Source: Bilabrum cf. latius
Lineage: Eukaryota; Bigyra: Bicosoecida; Bigyra; Bicosoecida
Direction: 5' to 3'
Assembly (NCBI GenBank): GCA_965178125.1
Contig: OZ237760.1
Span: forward strand, 434,001 to 498,000
Length of the DNA: 64,000 nucleotides
A program made the position numbers and the translations under genes. Every line of letters starts with the position of its first letter. Positions within the stretch are counted from its first letter, which is position 1. The notes under the pieces were generated by a model that was not told the origin of the DNA, made no database searches, and saw only the letters and a program-made list of their open reading frames with translations. Shown here piece by piece: positions 1 to 11,117 of the stretch.

Positions 1-2654
1 CTCAAGGCCCGCCTGCCGACGTCTATGCACCGGGTGTACTGCTTGAGCTCCCAATGAAGCAGGCACTCGTTGACTGCCAGTTCCTGGCCAGAGATGCCCT
101 GTTCCACAGCGCCCTGTATGCGAAGAAGGGCACTCTGAGGGGATCCTTCCTGCAGCCTGTCCTGTGCCTTGTCCAATAGCTGGCCGAGCGGGCTGCCTTG
201 TGGGCCAGCGGCAGCTTTAAAGTCAGAGCTACTATCTGCTGCTGCACTACCGGACTTGCCAAATGGAGAGCTCCGCGGCTTCTCCCCAAACACACTAGCG
301 GTCTTTTTTGACTTTTTTCTGAAAACTCGCTTCGGCTTCGGCTTGCCCTAAGCAGAGCCATTAGGAGCATCAGGAAATGGAGTGCCAACACCCGTCGACT
401 GCCCGCCAGAGCTGCCCCAAACGTCCTGCGCTGCTGAGCTCCCTGATGCATCCCCAAAGCCAGCTGCCATAGGCGCCCCAAACGCATCCACACCTCCACC
501 ACTGACACTGCCAGTCCCCGCACCCACACCCGCACCCGTCGACGGCTGCCCGCCCGAGCTGCCCCAAACGTCCTGCGCTGCCGAGCTGCCTGATGCATCC
601 CCAAAGCCAGCTGCCATAGGCGCCCCAAACGCATCCACACCTCCACCACTGACACTGCCAGTCCCCGCGCCCGTCGACGGCTGCCCGCCCGAGCTGCCCC
701 AAACGTTCTGCGCTGCCGAGCTGCCTGACGCATCCCCAAAGCCAGCTGCCATAGGCGCCCCAAACGCATCCACACCTCCACCACTGACACTGCCAGTCCC
801 CGCACCCACACCCGCACCCGTCGACTGCTGCCCGCCCGAGCTGCCCCAAACGTCCTGCGCTGCCGAGCTGCCTGACGCATCCCCAAAGCCAGCTGCCATA
901 GGCGCCCCAAACGCATCCACACCTCCACCACTGACACTGCCAGTCCCCGCGCCCGTCGACTGCCCGCCCGAGCTGCCCCAAACGTCCTGCGCTGCCGAGC
1001 TGCCTGACGCATCCCCAAAGCCAGCTGCCATAGGCGCCCCAAACGCATCCACACCTCCACCACTGACACTGCCAGTCCCCGCACCCGCACCGGCACTCAC
1101 ACCCGCACCCGTCGACGGCTGCCCGCCAGAGCTGCCCCAAACGTCCTGCGCTGCCGAGCTGCCTGACGCATCCCCGAAGCCAGCTGCCATAGACGCCCCA
1201 AACGCATCCACACCTCCACCACTGACACTGCCAGTCCCCGCGCCCGCACCCGCGCCCGTCGACTGCTGCCCGCCAGAGCTGCCCCAAACGTCCTGCGCTG
1301 CCGAGCTGCCTGACGCATCCCCGAAGCCAGCTGCCATAGACGCCCCAAACCCATCCGCACCCCCACCACTGACACTGCCAGTCCCCGCACCCGCACCCGC
1401 ACCCGTCGACTGCTGCCCGCCCGAGCTGCCCCAAACGTCCTGCGCTGCCGAGCTGCCTGACGCATCCCCAAAGCCAGCTGCCATAGGCGCCCCAAACGCA
1501 TCCACACCTCCACCACTGACACTGCCAGTCCCCGCACCCACACCCGCACCCGTCGACGGCTGCCCGCCCGAGCTGCCCCAAACGTCCTGCGCTGCCGAGC
1601 TGCCTGACGCATCCCCAAAGCCAGCTGCCATAGGCGCCCCAAACGCATCCACACCTCCACCACTGACACTGCCAGTCCCCGCACCCACACCTGCACCCGT
1701 CGACTGCTGCCCGCCCGAGCTGCCCCAAACGTCCTGCGCTGCCGAGCTGCCTGACGCATCCCCAAAGCCAGCTGCCATAGACGCCCCAAACGCATCCACA
1801 CCTCCACCACTGACACTGCCAGTCCCCGCACCCGCACCGGCACTCACACCCGCACCCGTCGACGGCTGCCCGCCCGAGCTGCCCCAAACGTCCTGCGCTG
1901 CCGAGCTGCCTGACGCATCCCCGAAGCCAGCTGCCATAGACGCCCCAAACGCATCCACACCTCCACCACTGACACTGCCAGTCCCCGCGCCCGCACCCGC
2001 GCCCGTCGACTGCTGCCCGCCCGAGCTGCCCCAAACGTCCTGCGCTGCCGAGCTGCCTGACGCATCCCCAAAGCCAGCTGCCATAGGCGCCCCAAACCCA
2101 TCCGCACCCCCACCACTGACACTGCCAGTCCCCGCGCCCGCACCCGCACCCGTCCATTGCTGCCCGCCAGAGCTGCCCCAAACGTCCTGCGCTGCCGAGC
2201 TGCCTGACGCATCCCCAAAGCCAGCTGCCATAGGCGCCCCAAACGCATCCACACCCCCACCACTGACACTGCCAGTCCCCGCACCCACACCCGCACCCGT
2301 CCATTGCTGCCCGCCCGAGCTGCCCCAAACGTCCTGCGCTGCCGAGCTGCCTGACGCATCCCCAAAGCCAGCTGCCATAGGCGCCCCAAACGCATCCGCA
2401 CCTCCACCACTGACACTGCCAGTCCCCGCACCCGCACCGGCACTCACACTCGCACCCGTCGTCGGTAATTGGGCCGAGGGGCCATGCAGGTTCTGATCCG
2501 TTTTGGTTCTAAACGCCTCGCTTGCCAGAAACCCAGAGCCAAGTGAGTCAACTTCTTGAGCGGAAGATATGACATCTGGTTGACTGTCGGCTGCTCTATG
2601 AACGGTGAACACAGCTGCTGAAGCAGTTCCTTGCTATGATACATCTCCATTCAT
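1..2654 (-). CDS. FG/Gly-Ser repeat protein with a TPR-like C-terminal part (3' end outside window)
   Basis: At least 884 codons are visible, running off the left edge. The ATG at 2652-2654 opens MNGDVS followed by TAG (2634-2636). A second TAG at 348-350 lies between ...APNGSA and GKPKPKRVFRKK; read as Gln, both keep one frame. Residues about 65-755 are 14 imperfect copies of a Gly/Ser/Ala unit of 40-53 residues. Typical pieces are GTGSVSGGG, DAFGAP, MAAGFGD, SGSSAAQDVWG and SSGGQQSTG. After a Lys/Arg-rich stretch the protein becomes helical and TPR-like (GQLLDKAQDRLQEG, LLHWELKQYTRC). FG dipeptides and DAF/DVW tripeptides recur in each unit, so FG-nucleoporin or adaptor-binding roles are possible but unproven. 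The function is not recognised. The start is supported by in-frame continuity and by divergence from the formin gene across a 358-bp gap. Confidence 0.7.
382..2460. repeat. In-frame minisatellite array, 14 units of about 120-160 bp
   Basis: Units share cores such as ctgccccaaacgtcctgcgc and cctccaccactgacactgcc. They differ mainly in a variable cccgcacccgcaccc linker and in scattered single-base changes. Length changes are multiples of three, so the minus-strand coding frame survives, and long stop-free frames also appear in other registers on both strands. The array codes for the repeats of the gene that spans it. The near-identity of units suggests recent expansion or gene conversion. Confidence 0.95.
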
Positions 2655-3012
2655 GTGACGACCAAGTCCCAGGGTACCACTTGAGAAACTATAGCAGCTG
2701 GTGGGTACATCTACCTTCTTCATTGTCTTTCGCCGTTTGTTTCGCTTTTCTCGCTCTGCCCCAAATTGCATTCCTCGCTCAATCCGCTTATCGCACAAAT
2801 AACAATGGGATTTTAGCTTAGTCCAACGTGAAGCCCTTCAACGTAATTACAATAATTCGTATATGCCAAGGTTCAAGGGCATCAAAAGCATACAGGACGT
2901 GCTTTACCTGTACTGAATTCGAACTGTGTGTTGCGACCAGATGTGACGAGTTGCGGCACTGGTTGCGACCGCGAATTCGACCAACGCTCACTCAACTATT
3001 CATTGCCATAAA
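2655..3012. promoter_or_regulatory. Divergent intergenic region between the FG-repeat gene and the formin gene
   Basis: These 358 bp lie between two divergent ATGs and are AT-richer than the flanking genes. Both promoters and 5' UTRs must be here or just outside. No clear TATA box or other named element could be assigned. Confidence 0.5.
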
Positions 3013-6000
3013 ATGCACGCATCAGCTGCAATCCTTTTTGGGCTCAATTTATTTGGAGTTATAGGTGCATTAGATCAGTGTGGGCCGATTATTGCCAGGC
3101 TGTCTCCTGCCAACGTCCTGAACCAGCTCCTTTGTGAAGATGAGCCTTTGCTCGAGCTGCTCTCTCAAGCTACCGGGAAGTAGATTTTCATACCGCTCCA
3201 AAGGTTCCATGCGTTACGACCTCCATGTAACGAATCTATGGTAGTGAGACCCCTGCTACAAGGCTGCTCGATTTGCGAAGAGGTAGGCGGTTGGACTTCT
3301 GCTCACACTGCAACTGAAGCAGCTTAGAACTGCGTAGCGGCTCAATCAACGCCAGCTATGCACGTAATACCTGCACTTGGGCACAACTTAGACTAGGTGA
3401 GCCAGCCCCACTAGATAACGTAGTCAGTGGATGGTATTGAGACAATCAGCAGGACCGAGCAGCGGCCAGTTGCAGTTGCTCAAACTCGCTTTGTTGACCG
3501 GCTTGAGTTTGAGATCAAGGCTTCAAGTGGAAGTCGGTAGATCATTGAGACTGATAAGCTAACTCCGGACCGACGGAATTCGACGGGGCTTATTCAGCGT
3601 GCTGAGGATTCGGCGATACAGAAATATGCTCGCTCCCAAGCATCTGCTCCGAACGTGACGTAGGCAGTCCAGACTTCCAAGGCACTTACAGATCGAGGCG
3701 AGTAGGACTTTTCGTTAGATTCTAGAGGTAGCAGTGTTGCGCCTGTCCAGTTTAACGACAGCACTGATGCTGAATTGGAAGCAGAGCCTGCAATGACAGA
3801 GCCGAACCAACCGATCTCGGCCACGCCCGAGCCAGTCCACGTGCGTCTCGATGAGCAGCAGCTGCGTACCCTGAGCCAGATTCCATCCACTTGGGCTCTT
3901 TGGCTTGTCGTAGTTTGTAGCATTGCTGCGATATCAGCGCAGTCCCTGTGGTCGAAGGAGCCGCTCTTCGGTCTGCTGAAATCAGCTGGCTATACGGATG
4001 GAGCCACTGCAGGACTTAGCTCCAGAGAGGGAGATACATCGGAGAAAACTGCACATCGTATTATCGCCAAAGGTGAAACTGATCCTGCTGAGGATCCATC
4101 AATAGTCGCCCCATCGGACCGAGCATACGACTCTGACAAGCATCCTGCGCCTGGTGCCGAGCCACAGCGAGCTGCTAGTGCGCTCGTGTCAAGCAAAGAG
4201 GACGACCCAAGCTCATTGCTACTATCGAGCACATTCCAATGCGTCCAGCAGCCCCGTACAGGAGGATCCTGGATCCGGATGAAGAGGCTGCAACGTGAAT
4301 CCGGAGTGCTATCCGCCATGCTGTCCCAGCAGGCACATCGTGACCCGCGGAGGTCTCGCTCAGCTGAGAGAGCTGTCCCCCACTAGATCAAAGTCCATGA
4401 TAGCGGTCCAATCCGATCCAAGTCTGAGGATGACATTCGGAGGGGAACCGGAGCAATGCATGCTGGCTCCGATGACGGATGCGATGAGCTGCACCAAGGC
4501 GTGAATCCTCTCTTCTCCGGGAGCAGCGGCACAGGTGGCACTGACAAACGGGGGGCCACAAGCGATACGCTTGCCGGTGGCAGCAGGGCGTCAATTCGGG
4601 CGAGGCTGCTCCGCGAGGGCAAGGCAGTCGACGCCAGGAAACTGGGAGCCGCTGGATCGGCAGGTGCTGCTGGCGCAGGCAGCACCTCGCCGGCAAAGCA
4701 GCGCACCATGACGCAGGCACAGAAGAGGGCCCAGCTACTGGCCACCAGCGCTGCAGCTGCTGTTCACAAGCTGCACATCCGGGGCCCCGGTGAAGCGGTG
4801 GGTACCAAGCGATTCACCAAATCATCCAGGAGACCGATCGGCCACGGGCAGCGCCTGCCCAGCGTGCAGGAGCGCGAGAGGAGGACGAGCGAGAGCGTGC
4901 TGATGAACACAGAGGACGAGCCCATGGCAGATGTTGATCCCAGGCTGAAGCATCTTGCCTTTGCGGCGGGCCACTGCGACCCGAGGGCTCGGCTTGGCCC
5001 TGCCTCTCACTCGCCGCCGCCACCTCCTCCGCCACCGAAGCCCCAGTCGCCCGGTGACTCGCTGCTCACGGTCAACGCCATGTTCAGCCACTCCATGCAA
5101 GACCAGATGCGGCGACCTGGTGCAAGTGCCACGAGCGGCATGGAAGCTTGGCCAAGCAGCACCCAGGGTGGTGGGTCCGGTCCTGGTGCAGGCATGTTTG
5201 CCTGCACCAATCCGGCGCAACGGCTCGGATCGGCTCCAACTCCGGGTCGCCAAATGCACCAGACCGAGTCTTACTAGACGAAGGAGGATGCATAGCACTA
5301 CCAGTACCCTAGTCAGCCGCAGTAGTACGCTGTGCAGCACCAACCAGCGCGACCGGGTCGACCAGCGCGACCGGGTCGACCGGGCCGGCCAGGCCGGCCA
5401 CCTGTTGGCGCGGGCCCAGTGCAGGCAAGGCCCGGAAGACCCATGCAGGCCCCGCCGGGCACACGGCCAGCGCGTCCTGGGCGCCCCGGTTCGCAGCCCC
5501 GAGCTGGCCCAGGACCCGCAGCCAGGCCTGGCCCTGCTGGCGCCAGACCCAGGCCCAGGCCTTCACCGAGCGCCGCAGCCGCCATCCGACCCAGACCAGG
5601 AGGACCCAGGCCTCGACCACGACCGAGGCCTCGGCCGGCAGGCATAGCACGCCCTCGCCCCGGTATGGTCAGCGCCAAGAAGCCCAAGAAGAAGCGGCCT
5701 GGCGAGGTCAAGCGCAGGGTGAGGTGGGAGCCTGTCAGGAGGCAGAGCTCTGCCACCCCGAAGGCAGCGAGGGTGGAGAGCGGCAGCGATGCCGAGCACG
5801 GGGCGTTCTGGCACAACCTTCCGCCTGCACCGGAGCTTGCTGACGGCAAGGCTGCGGCTGATGGTACGGAAAGAGGCAACTAGGGCGATCAGGCATCCGC
5901 CAAGAAGCCCGATTTTGTGTCAAAGGCGCCACCTGCCATGGCCTCGCCAGGCCCCAAGTCCCAGGCAAGCACGCCAGAGAAGGTGCTCGGCGAGCTCGCA

Positions 6001-7464
6001 GACTTGAGCTCGTTCAGAAAGCTATTCGTCAAGACGACCAAGCCCAGGGGTAAGAAGGGCCAGGCATCGGGGGCCAGCAGAGGCTCCAAGTCCAGCAAGG
6101 CGGCCGCCGACTCAGCGATAGATGCAACGGGCAACGAGAGCGACGGTTCAGAGGACTCCAGTGGCAAGTCCAAGAAGAGCAAGAAGGTGCAGCTGCTTGC
6201 CTACCAGCGTGCCATGAACTGCGGCATCGCATTCGCGAAGCTCAAGGCACCGTTGCAGACAGTCTTGCAGGCAGTACGACTGCTGACTCCCAAGCGATCC
6301 ACACTCGGTGCTGAGCCTACAACAGCCGGTGAAACAAGTCCCAAGGGATCGTCATCACCCCCTCACAGACCAGCGTCGAGCGGCGCCGGCCAGTCGCTGA
6401 CCCCAAGATCCGACGGAGCTGCGCTTGTCGAGGGCGGCTCGGCCGTGGCTGCTGTCGCGCCTATTCCCGAACAGGATTGCGTACTGTGCCCCGAGGCGCT
6501 CCTTCTGCTGCAGGAACAGCTTGTGCCGCAGTCGGACGAGGTCGGCGTGATCCAGGGATACAAGGGAGACCCCGAGGACCTAGGCGGGGTCGAGAGGCTC
6601 TTCCGAGGCATGCTGCGGATCGGCAGCCCGGGGCCCAGGACCAGGGCGCTCGTGTTCCGGCAGGAATTGCACGGCAGGCTGGTGTCTCTTGTGGAGGATG
6701 CCGTTGCGGTGCAGAGCGCCGTGACCGCCATCAAGACATCCACGCGGCTCAGGGACTTTCTGCACGCAGCACTGCTGGTCGGTAATGCCATGAACGACAC
6801 GTCAGCCGAGGAAGTCGCGGGGTTTGCCCTCTCTAGCCTCCCCATGCTGGCCGAGACTAAGGCATACGACGGCAAGACCACCGCCCTTGACTTTGTCGTG
6901 CAGACCCTCTGCCGAAACGGGAAGAGAGACGGCGCGGCCTTTTTGTCAGACATCGATGCGGCCTGCTCCGTTGCGATGCGGGCGCCCCTGCCGCAGATGC
7001 AGGAGGATCTGACGGCAGTGACAAACAGCAAGAAGCAGTTTGACGGCGCGGTGAAGCTCCTGCTTAAGGATGCGGCTGAGGGTGCTGGGAGTGGAGGTCC
7101 GGTGGAGGGGGCGGGTGGCACCAGTGCCAGTGGCTCCAGTGCAGCAGGGGCTGCTCCTCCCGAGGCCGCGGGCGTCGTGACTGCTGCCAAAGATGCAACT
7201 TCATTCCAGAGGAGCGCTGCTAGCGCGATAGAAGCCGTGAAGGAAAGGGTGCTAACATCATAGTCGTCGTACGCGAAGATGCTGGACTACTTCGGGGAGC
7301 CGCAGTCGGCGCGCCTTGCTTCGGATGAGTTCTTCCGGCTTATCCTGCACTGCGGGCGTGCTGCCAAGGCATCCTTAGACAAGCATGATAGGGCGGTCAA
7401 GAGCTCGGAGGCCATCAAGTCCAGGATCAAGAGGACGCGCAGCAGGTCCAGAGTGGGGCTGTGA
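3013..7464 (+). CDS. Formin with signal peptide, transmembrane segment, FH1 and FH2 (class I-like)
   Basis: Formins nucleate and processively elongate actin filaments; the FH1 Pro-tract feeds profilin-actin to the FH2 dimer. The 1,483 codons end in TGA. The ATG at 3013 starts a hydrophobic leader (MHASAAILFGLNLFGVIGAL). A lumenal or extracellular region of about 270 residues follows, then a membrane span (WALWLVVVCSIAAISA, about residue 293). Pro-rich FH1 tracts (PPPPPPPPKPQSP near residue 675; repeated RPGRP near 775-880) precede an FH2 domain at about 990-1460 (LLVGNAMNDTSAEEVAGFAL, LAETKAYDGKTTALDF). About 14 in-frame TAGs lie in the gene (for example 3181, 3421, 3661, 4384, 5275, 5293, 5323, 5881, 7261); under the standard code it shatters. 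The TAGs at 5293 and 5323 sit in a Gln/Pro-rich stretch. No intron is seen. A TM-anchored formin is the arrangement known from plant class I formins. Confidence 0.85.
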
Positions 7465-7713
7465 AGGCGCGCTTGCTGGAGGGGGGGAGAGCCGTTGCTT
7501 TCGTTACTGATATTGTGAATCATTTTGATGTGCATGCCGTGTACCAATACGTAAATATGCATGAAAGAAATCTGTGTTCTTGCTGCCACGACGATTACTC
7601 GGTTTCCGGGACTGTTCTTGCCGCGTGCGAAGAAGGATCCGATCGGATTACGGCCACTGCTTGGTTGAGCGGCTCCTGCGTTCGGGACCCGGCAGAAACA
7701 AAACAAGCAAGCC

Positions 7714-9380
7714 ATGGCTTCGGCAGCTTCCGCGAGGAGAAAACTAATGGATATGAGGAAGATGTAAGAGCTCTTTTTGAGATTGCCCCGATTGCATGCC
7801 CAGCTAGTGACTGCTACGAGCTTGCCGAAGCGACAGCCTCATCAAAGCGTATCCTGGCTCGTCCTGCGTTGTCCTTCTTGTGCAGACGACGTGCCGGATT
7901 CCAAGTATGGCAACAAGAATCCTGCATAAATGAAGCAATAGTGTTGATGCATGGACCGCGAGAAAGTAAGATCTGTGTTGTGAAAGAGTGCCGGCAGAAG
8001 CCAGCAACGCACATAGTTATAGAGTTTGTCTCACGTACGAAGTACGGCACTTCAAGATATTTTCTCGTGTCCGACCTATATTCATTGTATTTTGTGTCCG
8101 TTCTGAATCTTAAACAAGGATTTTGTCCGAAATGTTGGCAGATACTGTGAAAGGAAGACAAGCAGGAAAGTTTCTGAGGTCATTGTATTCTCTTCTGGTA
8201 GGTTTCTTTTTGCCTGCTCGCTATGCGCAGCTCCATATGAAAATGGAGTATTTCTCTTAAAAGTATCTTTGCCATCCGAGTATCCATTCAAGAGTCCATC
8301 GTGAGAAAATGACCCAACTGCAACTGCCGACGGCGTTCGATTTCTGATGCCTTTCATGTATGATCAGCGCCAGGCTGTTCTGATTCGATCACCATCTGCT
8401 CTCAATTTTGCAGGATTGGCTTCCTCACGCGCTGCTTGCACGTGAATGTGGATTTGCGATCTGGGTCGATTTGCTTGGACGTCATCAACCAGAGGTGGAC
8501 GCCACTCCAGGACCTTTCTAGCGTGTTTCAACTCCTAATCCCGCAACTACTTACATATGGTAATGCTGCAGACCCATTGAATCCCGAAGCAGCCGGCTTG
8601 CAACGAGCAGACCCGAAGCGATTCGTGCTGGAGGTGCGAGAGATGGTGCGGTAGCACGCAACTCCAGCCAAGGCAGTCCAAACCCTGAAATCCATGGGAT
8701 TTGAGGCATCCATCGACTAGATCCAGATGCCAGACACAAAAAAAGAACAGACCAAGAAAAAGGGAGGCGCAGGAGCCGCAGGGGCGAGCAGCGGTACCAC
8801 CTCGGGGCCAGGTGCAGGTGCCCGCGGCCCCTCATCGTCAGCTGCCTCAACAGCCCCGATGGCTGCACCTGCGGAAGCAGAGAGGGCACGTGGCGGGAGC
8901 ATTGTCTCTTCTTCCGCTTCAAGCAGCCGCCCCTCAAGCGCATCCAGCTCGTCACACGGTGATGGCGGCGAGACGCTCTCCAGGGCCAGTCCAGGGAGTG
9001 ATGGTGGGCGACTCTCCATCGGAGGTTCACCAGCCTCCTCCTCTGTCCCTGGGCCAAGCAGTGGTGCTGGTGGGGCCGGTGGATCTGCTCTGGTCCCAAG
9101 CATGCCCATGGAGGGCGGTGCTGGCGTCGCTGGCACGGTGGGAGCGGGTGAGACCGATGGGATCGAGGAAGGCGGTGCTGGCGTGTTTGGAGTCACGGGC
9201 AGCAGTGCAGGGAGGCCCGGGACCAAAGGGGTGGCGGGGGCAGTCAGCGGCTCTGTCGCGATGGAGGGAGAGGGGGGCGATTTCGGCGAGCTGTCGAGCG
9301 ACGACGATGAGCTGGCCGATCAAGACCTCGAATACGACGAGGAGGGCATGAGCCAAGTCTCCGAGATGAGCAACTTGTGA
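7714..9380 (+). CDS. UBE2H-like ubiquitin-conjugating enzyme E2 with long Ser/Gly acidic tail
   Basis: E2 enzymes carry ubiquitin as a thioester on a catalytic Cys. The exons are 7714-7763, 7886-7965, 8231-8300 and 8414-9380, all bounded by GT-AG, giving 388 residues and a TGA stop. The exons join precisely over the fold: MASAASARRKLMDMRKI; HGPRETPYENGVF across intron 2; YPFKSPSIGFL across intron 3; then SGSICLDVINQRWTPLQDL with the active-site Cys in SICLDV, and DPLNPEAAGL. This wording is closest to UBE2H (human: GTPYEGGVW, YPFKSPSIGF, VCLDVINQTW). TAGs at 8652 and 8718 read as Gln and link the UBC core to a tail of about 220 residues rich in Gly, Ser and Ala that ends acidic (DDDELADQDLEYDEEG). 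UBE2H family members are usually about 180 residues, so the tail is unusual. Confidence 0.88.
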
Positions 9381-9653
9381 TGCTTACTCATCAGTGAATT
9401 GCACAGAACACCCAGAAACGTTTCGTTGCACGCGCTGCCTGGCCGCACCAGGCTGTGTGGCTCCGGGTGCACCAACATTGCGAGGTAGCTCATTCATTTG
9501 GGCCAGCACTTGGCAACAACTGGAGCTCATCCAGGGGCTTGTTTTAACTACACTGACTTGCCACTGCCAGGTCTCTTATCCGATAGACGAGGAGAGCGTG
9601 ACACCCAAAGGGGAATCTATTGCGACATTGCGGGGAAACGATCTGGCTGACAG
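9381..9653. other. Intergenic gap between the E2 gene and the glycosyltransferase gene
   Basis: These 273 bp separate two genes in the same orientation. A short open frame at 9394-9657 has no recognisable protein character. The region probably holds the E2 3' end and the promoter of the next gene. No specific signal was identified. Confidence 0.4.
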
Positions 9654-11003
9654 ATGAGGAGTGCAGTCGCGGTTTGTAGCTTATTTGCTGGGATTGGTTA
9701 TGCCTAGGACGGATTTTTGCCTGGTGTGACTGGCTCGCCAGACTTTTGGTGCCCGGTAATCAACCTGGGCTCATCTCCACCAACGACTGGAGACGACAAG
9801 TAGGTTCCGCGCGATGGCACTTTCGTGGACTTGGCAGATCCCTCAGCCATTGCAGTCCTGCATGTTCCTGGCCATGAGGAACGCAAGCGTGCCTTCATTC
9901 GAAGAACGAGGGAACCGGGTTGGGAGGCGTCCCGGTTGGGATTCGTGAATGGCACCAATGCTTTCGACCCCGCTGAGCACGACCGAATGCTGGATAATAC
10001 CGATGTTTTTAGCTAGTATTCAATGCTTCGAACCCATTACGCATCGTGCATGTCTGCGGGAGACATTGATAGCTTAGGAGCAGTCGGCTCAGGACTGGGC
10101 CACCGGACGGTTTGGCAATCATTCCTGCTGGGGCGCCTGCCTGGAATGAACGGGAGAAAGCCGGGCGAGGACGGAGCTCCCGATTGGGTCTTGATTCTCG
10201 AGGACGACGCCCTGTTCGTCCCTGGGTACCTCGAGAAGGCGAGGAGGTTCTCGGACGGCCTGCGTAAGCGCGGTGTGACGACTAAGGACTTCGACATGCT
10301 GGTCCTGGGCTGGGGGAACAAAGACGCAGAAATCGAGTCGAGGACTGTGGGGCCCCACAGCGACGGCGTGGAGCGAATGTGCCAGCGCTGGTGGGGCCTT
10401 CATGCGTACGTTCTCAGCAAGCGAGGGGCCGAGAGACTGTGGAGGGAACACACGGGCATGGACCCTGCTGAGGCATGGAAGGGGGTGGACACAGCTGCGG
10501 GTGCTGATCCGATCTATCGGTACACGGGGCTATTCATCGCGTTCCTAAACGCGGTCAAGCCCGACTTTGTGGTGTTCAAGCCACCCAAGGCGATCATCAA
10601 TCAGAAGGGCAGCAGCAAGATACACCACTTCATGTCCGAATGCTGGACGGCGAACTGTATCCTTCTGAAGCTGCCCGAATCCATCCTGTGGGTGGTGTTG
10701 CTGTGGTCCGTGGTGACCGTGCCCCTGGCGGCTTTCTGCGCCTTGAGGCGAGGCGCATGCAGCGGCACACCGCAGGGGGCGAGCACTGGGGGTGTGCCCC
10801 CACCCTCCCCTTCTTGCCTCGGGGGGCTGCTTGGCTTCTTGGGAATCGACAGCAGGGCGCGGCCGGCAAGACCTGCGAATGGAGGTGCCGGCGGTAGGGC
10901 CGCAGCTCGGTTGGCCCTGGAACCGAGTGCAGGTGGTCTGGAACTGGCTGGGTCTGCTGGCAGGCGAGCTGTTGCAGACGACCGTGGCAGTGATTCGGCT
11001 TGA
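9654..11003 (+). CDS. GT25-like glycosyltransferase, secretory and membrane-anchored
   Basis: Family 25 glycosyltransferases (LPS type, and procollagen galactosyltransferases in eukaryotes) move sugars from nucleotide donors. This 449-residue protein starts at the ATG at 9654 with a leader (MRSAVAVCSLFAGIGYA). The catalytic region begins AIAVLHVPGHEERKRAF. It continues with LGAVGSGLGHRTVWQS and the acidic motif LILEDDALFVPGYLEKA (about residue 180), which in this family binds the metal-nucleotide sugar. A membrane span (ILWVVLLWSVVTVPLAAFCA) lies near residue 345, followed by a low-complexity tail, so the topology is lumenal catalytic domain plus C-terminal anchor. TAGs at 9705, 9801 and 10014 are in frame and needed to include the leader; the stop is TGA. 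The acceptor substrate is unknown. Its end faces the next gene across 114 bp. Confidence 0.78.
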
Positions 11004-11117
11004 GGCGCGCTTGGGCTTGAAGGATACACTGAATAGACATGCACATTTCACTTTGACATGAACTCCTGCACCCGATCCAAACGTCATCACCGCGATACCA
11101 AGAAATGCCGGATCGGA

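Noticed and set aside
382-2496. 704-residue Pro-rich plus-strand frame
   Set aside because: It is the complement of the minisatellite. Only the minus frame extends beyond the array into non-repeat protein with a sensible start.
7461-8150. 229-residue plus frame after the formin stop
   Set aside because: It partly overlaps exon 2 and introns of the E2 gene, and the spliced E2 model explains the coding parts.
8198-8230. Possible 33-nt introns (here and a 32-nt one at 48877-48908)
   Set aside because: Longer introns ending at the same or later acceptors give better protein joins and fit the 55-414 bp size range.
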